Shown here: in pieces, positions 57,618-64,000 of the stretch
Layout: each line of letters opens with the position of its first letter
Position numbering within the stretch: position 1 is the stretch's first letter
Assembly: GCA_022560025.1 (NCBI GenBank)
Contig: JAFISE010000080.1
Span: 62,001 to 126,000, forward strand
Direction of reading: 5' to 3'
Length of the DNA stretch: 64,000 nucleotides
Source of the DNA: Stagonosporopsis chrysanthemi
Lineage: Eukaryota; Ascomycota; Dothideomycetes; Pleosporales; Didymellaceae
Position numbers and translations under genes: made by a program
Notes under the pieces: model-generated
What the model was told of the DNA's origin: nothing
The model's database searches: none
What the model saw: the letters and a program-made list of their open reading frames with translations, nothing else

Positions 57618-60600
57618 CTACCGCTCGAATGTGCTTGAGCGACTTAACAGATCCAGGTCTGACTCGCGAGACTCGCTAGTGATCCGTTCCTCTCTGCGCT
57701 TGGTGCGCTCGCTCGGAGCTCGGCTTATTAACCGTCGAACGAAATTGCGTTTCGGATTGGCGTTGATGGCTTCGATGGAGGGGCTAGCGGGCTCAATGGA
57801 GGAGCGACGGGAACCAGTGCGCTCCAGGCCTTGTTCTGGAGCATCGATGATGTCCTGTTTTTTTATTTGGCAGAACAGTGTTGAGAACAGGTACTGTTCG
57901 CCGTTGCTATCGAAGAGTGGCAGGTGGCGGTATCCCTGTTGGATGCTGTTGAGCTTGGCCGTGAAGGTAGCTAGCGGAGCATGGTTGGTGGTACGAGCGT
58001 CGAGGGAATTCCAGACGGACCAGCGCACAAAGACGAGGCTGGGAAAGCGAGTGCGAACCGTCAACTGCAATTCGCTGTCGAAGACAGGGTTGTACCCGTT
58101 GCCCTCAACGATGCGGGTTCGTTTCCGAAGTGGATTACCGATACCCGAGTGACCATTGCGTGCGGAGGCGTCTTGGCCACCAACACCAACAGCGTTGACT
58201 CCATTATCTTCAGCACTGTACATCTCAAACTCGACATAGGGATTGATGTTGGCGTCCTGTGCGAGACCTCGAGGTCTTGGTAGTTGCTGGGCGGAGATGA
58301 TCTTGACAGCAAATTTGACTTCTTTCTTTGGCGCTTTGTTGTGACCTTGTGTCGGCGTCTGTTCTAAGCGGAGGTCCGCAGGCTTCAGTACATAGCCTGT
58401 GCGGTCGTTGCCACTCGCAAACATAGCCTCGTTGAGCTGCTGTCCGAGGTCGTAGGTCTGCCAGTTGAGAGCAGCCATCTGCACTCCGCGTCTCCAAAAT
58501 CTCAGAGGATCAAAATTCGATGAATTGATCCTGAACGCATGAGGGTACACGCGCATCAGGCAACGCATGTTGTGCGCCTCGAGCAGATGCTTCTCTCGTG
58601 AACCAGGCTTGGTCATCTTCTCGAATGCACGTTCGTTAACGGAGAAGATGTGGTTGTACGTCTGAGCATCACTGGATGTGAAGTCGGTGAACTTGTACCC
58701 CTTGGTGTATACACCGAGGTCGCCAAGAAGCCTCGTGATGTTGCTAGTTTTGGTCTTCTTAGTCTTCTTGCGCTCTTCTGCGGCAGTTACCTGAGGGCTG
58801 TCGCTATCTTCAGCCGAGCTGACAAGGGCTGAAGTAGGTACAGTGTTGTTTGTCGAGGTAGTCGAGGTGCGGGGAGATGCCCAAAACATGGCTGCATGCT
58901 CCGGGGGGCTCATTGAAGGTGGGCTGGAGATGAGAGGCGAGTTGGGAACAACGTCATTCATCTGAATAGGACGCGACCACGGTGAGCTGAAGCTCCGTTC
59001 GCGTCGACGTGCTGTCAGCTCATTCGTCAAAGCCTTTGCGTCCAGCTCTTCTGATGCAGCCTTGACCTTGATCAAGATCCGGTTCTTGAGTTCCTCTGGC
59101 GAGGGTAGGGTCTGAGAGTTGAAATCCAGGGGCTGCAGAACGAGCTTGTCGCCGAACTCCTCGCACATGGTCTTGACCATCAAAGCCTGCTGATCGGCGG
59201 TACAATGTACCTCAAGTGACAGAATGAGCGGGTACTTGGACTCGACGAAAGCATATTTGTTTACAACCTTGATGGTGTCATGGAACGAAATGCTTGACGT
59301 CAGAGTGCGGCCGTGCATGACCACAGGCTTCCCATCACTGCCATCCCAGCAGTCGATCTCGATGCATCGACAGCCCTTCTGGAGTGCTGTGATGTATGCT
59401 TCAGTACTTGACTCGCCAGCGACTTGGCGACCGAGAAGGTAGGTGTTGTGTGAACATGAGATGAAGTACTCGTTCAAGGGACGGTCGAGCTGCAAATCCT
59501 TCTCAACTGTCTTAAGGACAGAGTTTGCAGGCGACGTCAAGAACGTTTGGAACGCTGGGAAACTCATTGTCAGAGGCAGTGGAATTTCGCCACCTTCTAA
59601 GGGGGTCGCCTTGGCCTTGGTAACACGTGCAAACTTCTCGAACGTATTTGACCAGTACTCCTGATCCTCGCTCACGTCGATGCCCTGCTCGTGCCGGAGG
59701 AATGAGAAGAAAGTAGCCTTGTCCATCTCCACTTTCGATCCTGACTGGAAGGTTTTGTAGATTTGTTTAATATCCTTGCGCTCCTTCAGACGTCTGACAA
59801 AGTACAAGAACTGAGTGTGGTTCAGCCTGCCAGTGGTCAGAGTGTCCGCCTTGTTGAAGTACAGACGCAGCGTCGCCTCTGTGCAGTTAATATGCAGGTT
59901 GCGACAGAGTTCAACGGTGCTTGGGAAGTCCAGCGAGTCGAGACCTTCGGCACCAGTTGCGCGCTTCTTCATCTCACGTTGCCAGACCAGCTTTGCACTC
60001 TTGTCTGCGAAGCCAAGGAGACCTGCCATCATGTCAATCCGATTGCGAGACACCGAATCGAGTGTCTCGGTCCACATGTTGAAGATGCCGATGTCAGGTG
60101 CTATCAGATGCATGGTTCGTATGCGGCCCTTTGTTCGTGATGTATCTGTGTATACGATGGTGAACCAGTAGGGTGCCCAGGCTTCTGAGAGGCCGACTTC
60201 CTCCCGGTAATGCTTGGCCTCAAGACCAGAGCGGATCTCCCTGACGTCGTCGATATAGAAGCACTTGGATGGTCGAGAAGGGTCCCAGAACACCTTCGCT
60301 GATTCCAGGTCGAGGCGCAAGTTAATTTCTTTCTTCTCTTTCTTTGTGATTTTCCTCAAAACGGTGCCTTGCTCGAGGCGAGAGTTGCGCACCGGTGCTA
60401 CAACGGCAGAATCTGGTATCGAGCTGACACTAGGCTGGCTGCTGGAGATGCCCAGTGCATTGATGGGCTCCCCATATGCGTCGTCGATGGCCTCCTCCTC
60501 TTCGAATGCATCAAAGTCTGAGATGCAAGCCTCGCCGTCGGCGGCAGTCCTGCTGTCACTGCGTCGGCGCATGATGACTGGCCCCTGGCTCCTGTCTCGG

Positions 60601-60968
60601 TGTGCTTGCGAGTTGTTTCGGCGGAACCTGTTTGGGATGCCCTGCGCCCCGCGGCTGACCCTTCGAATCAGCCCTGGTCCTTTGCCAAGGGCTTCGGCCA
60701 TAGCAGAGGGTGACGAGGTGGGTGCTGCCGCCATTGGCGGCGGCAGAAGGGACTCGGGCAAGCTGTAGGACGGCACGGCCGGAAGCGAGCTCGAGATGAT
60801 AGGTACCATGCCCTCTGGAGTCGACTGGAGGGAGCCATTGAGGTAGGATGGCGTCGAGGCCGGGCTGCCTCTGGAGCTGGGGATGTTGATGGCGGCCGTC
60901 ATGCGTGCAAAGCTGGGCGACGGCGACGGCATGCGCGGACGGGTGAGGGCGTCGTTGAGTAACGACAT
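57618..60968 (-). CDS. PLC1: Phosphoinositide-specific phospholipase C
   Basis: Hydrolyses PIP2 to inositol trisphosphate and diacylglycerol in calcium signalling; membrane-associated. One exon, 1116 aa. A disordered N-terminus (1-190) precedes a PH-like region (about 195-320), EF-hand-like region (about 330-480), catalytic X box (about 495-640), a linker rich in Ser/Pro (645-735), Y box (about 740-860) and C2 domain (about 885-1035). Catalytic residues of the PLC-delta class are all present: His507 and Asn508 in SCSHNTYL, Glu537 and Asp539 in IEIDCWDG, His552 in VMHGRTLT, and Glu586 in LSLEVHC. The C-terminal tail is basic and Ser-rich. The start at 60968 is the first ATG. Orthologue of yeast Plc1 type. 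Confidence 0.95.
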   Translation of the reverse strand: MSLLNDALTRPRMPSPSPSFARMTAAINIPSSRGSPASTPSYLNGSLQSTPEGMVPIISSSLPAVPSYSLPESLLPPPMAAAPTSSPSAMAEALGKGPGLIRRVSRGAQGIPNRFRRNNSQAHRDRSQGPVIMRRRSDSRTAADGEACISDFDAFEEEEAIDDAYGEPINALGISSSQPSVSSIPDSAVVAPVRNSRLEQGTVLRKITKKEKKEINLRLDLESAKVFWDPSRPSKCFYIDDVREIRSGLEAKHYREEVGLSEAWAPYWFTIVYTDTSRTKGRIRTMHLIAPDIGIFNMWTETLDSVSRNRIDMMAGLLGFADKSAKLVWQREMKKRATGAEGLDSLDFPSTVELCRNLHINCTEATLRLYFNKADTLTTGRLNHTQFLYFVRRLKERKDIKQIYKTFQSGSKVEMDKATFFSFLRHEQGIDVSEDQEYWSNTFEKFARVTKAKATPLEGGEIPLPLTMSFPAFQTFLTSPANSVLKTVEKDLQLDRPLNEYFISCSHNTYLLGRQVAGESSTEAYITALQKGCRCIEIDCWDGSDGKPVVMHGRTLTSSISFHDTIKVVNKYAFVESKYPLILSLEVHCTADQQALMVKTMCEEFGDKLVLQPLDFNSQTLPSPEELKNRILIKVKAASEELDAKALTNELTARRRERSFSSPWSRPIQMNDVVPNSPLISSPPSMSPPEHAAMFWASPRTSTTSTNNTVPTSALVSSAEDSDSPQVTAAEERKKTKKTKTSNITRLLGDLGVYTKGYKFTDFTSSDAQTYNHIFSVNERAFEKMTKPGSREKHLLEAHNMRCLMRVYPHAFRINSSNFDPLRFWRRGVQMAALNWQTYDLGQQLNEAMFASGNDRTGYVLKPADLRLEQTPTQGHNKAPKKEVKFAVKIISAQQLPRPRGLAQDANINPYVEFEMYSAEDNGVNAVGVGGQDASARNGHSGIGNPLRKRTRIVEGNGYNPVFDSELQLTVRTRFPSLVFVRWSVWNSLDARTTNHAPLATFTAKLNSIQQGYRHLPLFDSNGEQYLFSTLFCQIKKQDIIDAPEQGLERTGSRRSSIEPASPSIEAINANPKRNFVRRLISRAPSERTKRREERITSESRESDLDLLSRSSTFER

Positions 60969-63900
60969 GTTGCGTAGTAAAATGCAGAAGGCGTAAGGTG
61001 CGGCGGTGCTAGTGCTTCTTCATGGCGCAGAGAGGGAACTGAAGGAGTGGATGCGGCGAACGGGCGCCAATGGACAATAAAAGCAAGATAGGATCAACAG
61101 CCAGCTGGGGTCCTAGATGAGCATGAGCTACGAGCTTTGGTGCATCGTGAGGATAAATGCGGTAGGCGGCGCTGCGTGTTCGGCTACGACGGTTCGGGGT
61201 GCACAAGCGCGCTGGGCGGGCACGCAGGCGTGAACGTGTCGATGCAGGTCAGCTGGTGAGGCGAGCTGCCTATGCTTTAGATTTCTTGCAGCGACGTGCA
61301 GACGCAGACCCGACCGGGGTGGAGGGGATATTTTGGGCAGTTGCTACGGAGCGGCGCTCGTCCTCGTGGGGGCTAGGTGCAGCTGCCGAATGCGGTCGTT
61401 TGCACACAGCGGCAGGACAAACCAATGCAGCGTGTAACACTGACGGCGGCGCTGGCTGCGCGGAACGCGTATGGGGTGATGGTCCGGAATTGAAAAAGGG
61501 TGCAGGCAGGCAGGTAGGCAGGCAGGCAGAGGCAGGAGGTGCGAGGCGTGACTGTGCCCAGAGCCCTTTGTAGAGTAGTACGGCGACGGATAGCTTGCTG
61601 CTGGCAGGAACGGTCGTTTTAGGGCAGGTACGTTCAAGGCTCAAGTGTTAGGAAACGGCGGGCGGCTTGGCGCGCTTCTGCTGGAAGCAGGCAAGGCGCT
61701 GAAAAATCTCTGCTAATAATATTGTACCAGCACACGCTCATCCTGCGCAGCGGCGCATCCCTTGAGGTGCGCCCCCTAACCGTGTCGTCGACGGGCTCCA
61801 CGCCGCCCCGTCCAATTCGATCCACCCCGGCCACGTTGGCTCGCGAAGCCTTTTCCCTGCTGGCTGCTAGCGATGCTCTAAGGTTTGGAGAGCCGCGGCA
61901 CCGGCACCTGGGCATCATCCCAGCAATGAAACGCTCGCAGATGACGTCTCTGCCGTTGCTGCCCTGGGTGGGCTCCAATCACGCCAGGCCCGGAGCCTCT
62001 CTCCACAGTGCCATCATCAGGCAGCACAGGACAGCCCTGAGCTGCGACCAACTGTGCCTAACGCTTGCGCAACAACGTCCGTGGTGGCTCTCACGGCATG
62101 CACTGCCCTGCTGAGCGTACGTGCGCTTGCCGGGCGCTGCGCGAAGGATCTGCCATGCTGCCATGCTGCCAGTGCTCAGCCTTGCTACAATGATAGACGC
62201 CTACTCAGGCATCCACCATATCCAGTGCTCTCCTCCCTTCGCACGGAAGCAACGGCAGCAGACACAGCACTGCGACAAGCACGACAAGCGCCCGCTCGCT
62301 GCTGTGGTGCGTTGGCACTGCTGCGAAACAAAAGGCAGCTAGTCGCGCGCCTTGGTTGCAGCGGTGGCCTCAGAAACCCCTCACAGCACCCTCTTGTCGC
62401 TCGTCATTTGACGTATCGTTTGTGCTGGATCCGACCTTGCCGGTCCCAATCTCACCCAGCGACAGACATGCCGCAATGCGGTGAGCGACGGGGTCTTACT
62501 GTACTTCCAGCCTGTTGCATATCCGCTGGTGCTGCCTGCAGTGCGGTGATCGCAACGTCGTCTGCTTCCAGCGACCTGCAGCGCGCCGCAAACTCGCACA
62601 GTAATGTGACAGGCGAATGTGGCTGCTCTCCACCCCTCCTACACGTGGCTCGGGCTCTGTCATGTTGAAACAAAAACGCGAAGCCGGCACAGCGGTTAGA
62701 GTTCTGCTTGACTGCTGCCCCTGTAAGTCATCCCTGCTCAAGCTCGTTTGATGGGCCACGGCATTGGACGGCCCAAGAGCAACAAGTTAGGGATACCCAG
62801 TCTCAACCATTTCAGACGACAGTGTCGAAAACTTGCGACTTGCTGTGTATCCGTAACCTTTGCCGCACGCTTGGATGACCGCAAAGAGCAGAAACAGCGG
62901 CCTTACGAAGCTGTGCAAGTCACAGGCGTCAGTCCACCATTGGCATTCCTGACACACTCGCTAATCCGCAGCAAAACTGTACTGCGTCCGTTTGCAGACA
63001 ATGCATGCATGCAATGTAATGAGTCGCGTGATTTACCGCGCCGTTTTCGAGAAGCTGGCAGCAGGATTGCTCCCGCCCCTGAGCCCGTTCACGAATCAGG
63101 CCACTCTCCCCGCACATCACCACCCGGGTACCACCTTGTCCATGTGACCTGCTGGCGGTGTGATATCTCGTCGCCCTCAACAACCAATCAACTAACCAAC
63201 TTATCACTGCTAGACACTCACCATCAGCTAAGAAAGCAAGTTCGATGTGTTGTCAAAACTTTTCCAGCCACTTGTTGAGCACGTTCTGTGTTCATTCTCG
63301 TATCCTAGTCGCTCGGCACACGCCGATTCAGCCCTGCACATCGGCACAAAATATGTGGCTTTCGTATATCGCAGGGTCGCTAGTGTTGAAAATAGCCTCA
63401 CGCACGTATCTCCATCTGCTCCGCCGTGGTGATAAATTGGATGATATGCACCAGACGCTTGACCGCAATCATGACAAGGCGCTCAACAGGACGGAATCAG
63501 TGCCGACCTTGCTGTCTGGTGTGTATGCGTAGTTGTGATGAGCTGGCTGCCTTGCATTACCTACTAGACGAAGAGCTCTAAGTTGGAATTCAGCGGCCGT
63601 GCAAGCCACTGTCATGCTTTGGACGTACGTGAGCGTCACAGCCACCCCCACACTGCCGAGAAAGACTGCTCTCCCAAAAGAGCAGAGTAGCCATTTTTCA
63701 TTCCAGGTATCTGCTCAGCTCAGCTCAGCTCATGCTAGGCAGAGCGTGACACAGCATCTGTCAAAGGACAATTGTTAATTTCCTGTAGACCCTGAACCCT
63801 TGAACGTTCATGCCACGTCGTAACAGAACAGAAGATTTACATGGATCGAATCACGATCTCATCTGGCTCGGGAACAAAGCCGGCGCGCGAAACAAACTCA

Positions 63901-64000
63901 CGTCAACCTGTCTGTATCAACAAGGTCGATGCCCGCATCATCGCTGTCCCAAGTAGATGACATCCCATCTCGCCCCCGTATGGAGCTGCCGCTCGCCTGC
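60969..64000. other. 3-kb region without recognisable gene, with short repeats
   Basis: Promoter side of PLC1 and beyond. CAGG/TAGG-type repeats lie at about 61503-61536 and a GCTCA pentamer in four copies at 63713-63732. Overlapping frames on both strands look random. A gene beginning past the window end cannot be excluded. Confidence 0.6.
63713..63732. repeat. GCTCA tandem repeat, 4 copies
   Basis: Four perfect five-base units; simple repeat with no evident function. Confidence 0.8.

Overview
The window is nuclear DNA of a filamentous ascomycete (Pezizomycotina). The genes are sparse and on both strands, most are split by introns of about 47-57 nt with GTRNGY donors and CTRAY-like branch sites, and the families are typical of the group: HET, fungal rhodopsin-domain, Egh16/CAS1 and quercetinase. 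A plant-associated Dothideomycete is my best guess, but class level is inference. About 20 protein genes are supportable, plus one clear pseudogene and one tRNA. Exon joins were worked out by hand from splice motifs, reading phase and family conservation.

Left part (1-22.5 kb) is mostly conserved cell biology. It holds the 3' end of a zinc alcohol dehydrogenase, a cysteine-rich GPI-anchored protein, the replication and checkpoint scaffold Dpb11/Cut5 (7 exons, four BRCTs), an alpha-arrestin with a PPxY motif, dihydroxyacetone kinase, Sm protein D2, a large Spt21/Ams2-type nuclear regulator carrying both a GATA-like finger and a Zn2Cys6 cluster, and a rhodopsin-domain membrane protein. Dpb11 and the Spt21/Ams2-like gene, both expected to act around S phase, have ACGCGT (MCB-type) motifs upstream. 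A 109-bp poly-C tract lies between the arrestin and the kinase.

Middle part (24.9-51.6 kb) is accessory. It holds a HET-domain protein, a cysteine-rich single-pass membrane protein, a run of three genes on the minus strand (quercetinase, a secreted protein of unknown function, a Dal5-type MFS permease), a decayed metallo-beta-lactamase/lactonase pseudogene, a secreted bicupin of the oxalate decarboxylase/oxidase family, a secreted selenium-binding-protein homologue, an Egh16/CAS1 protein, a secreted amidase and a DUF7702-like membrane protein. Several have TATA boxes 60-160 bp upstream of the start, as expected for inducible secreted proteins. The set looks suited to plant-derived phenolics, oxalate and amides, but that it works as one pathway is inference.

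Right part (51.6-64 kb) is gene-poor: a possible two-exon small gene, an intron-containing tRNA-Asp, a doubtful small ORF, and a phosphoinositide-specific phospholipase C in one 1116-codon exon, followed by 3 kb without a recognisable gene. I saw no intact transposon, CRISPR-like array or phage-like element, and nothing I can firmly call a new biological system. The best leads are the dual-zinc-finger Spt21/Ams2-like protein, the altered lid of the bicupin, the quercetinase-MFS gene run and the poly-C tract.
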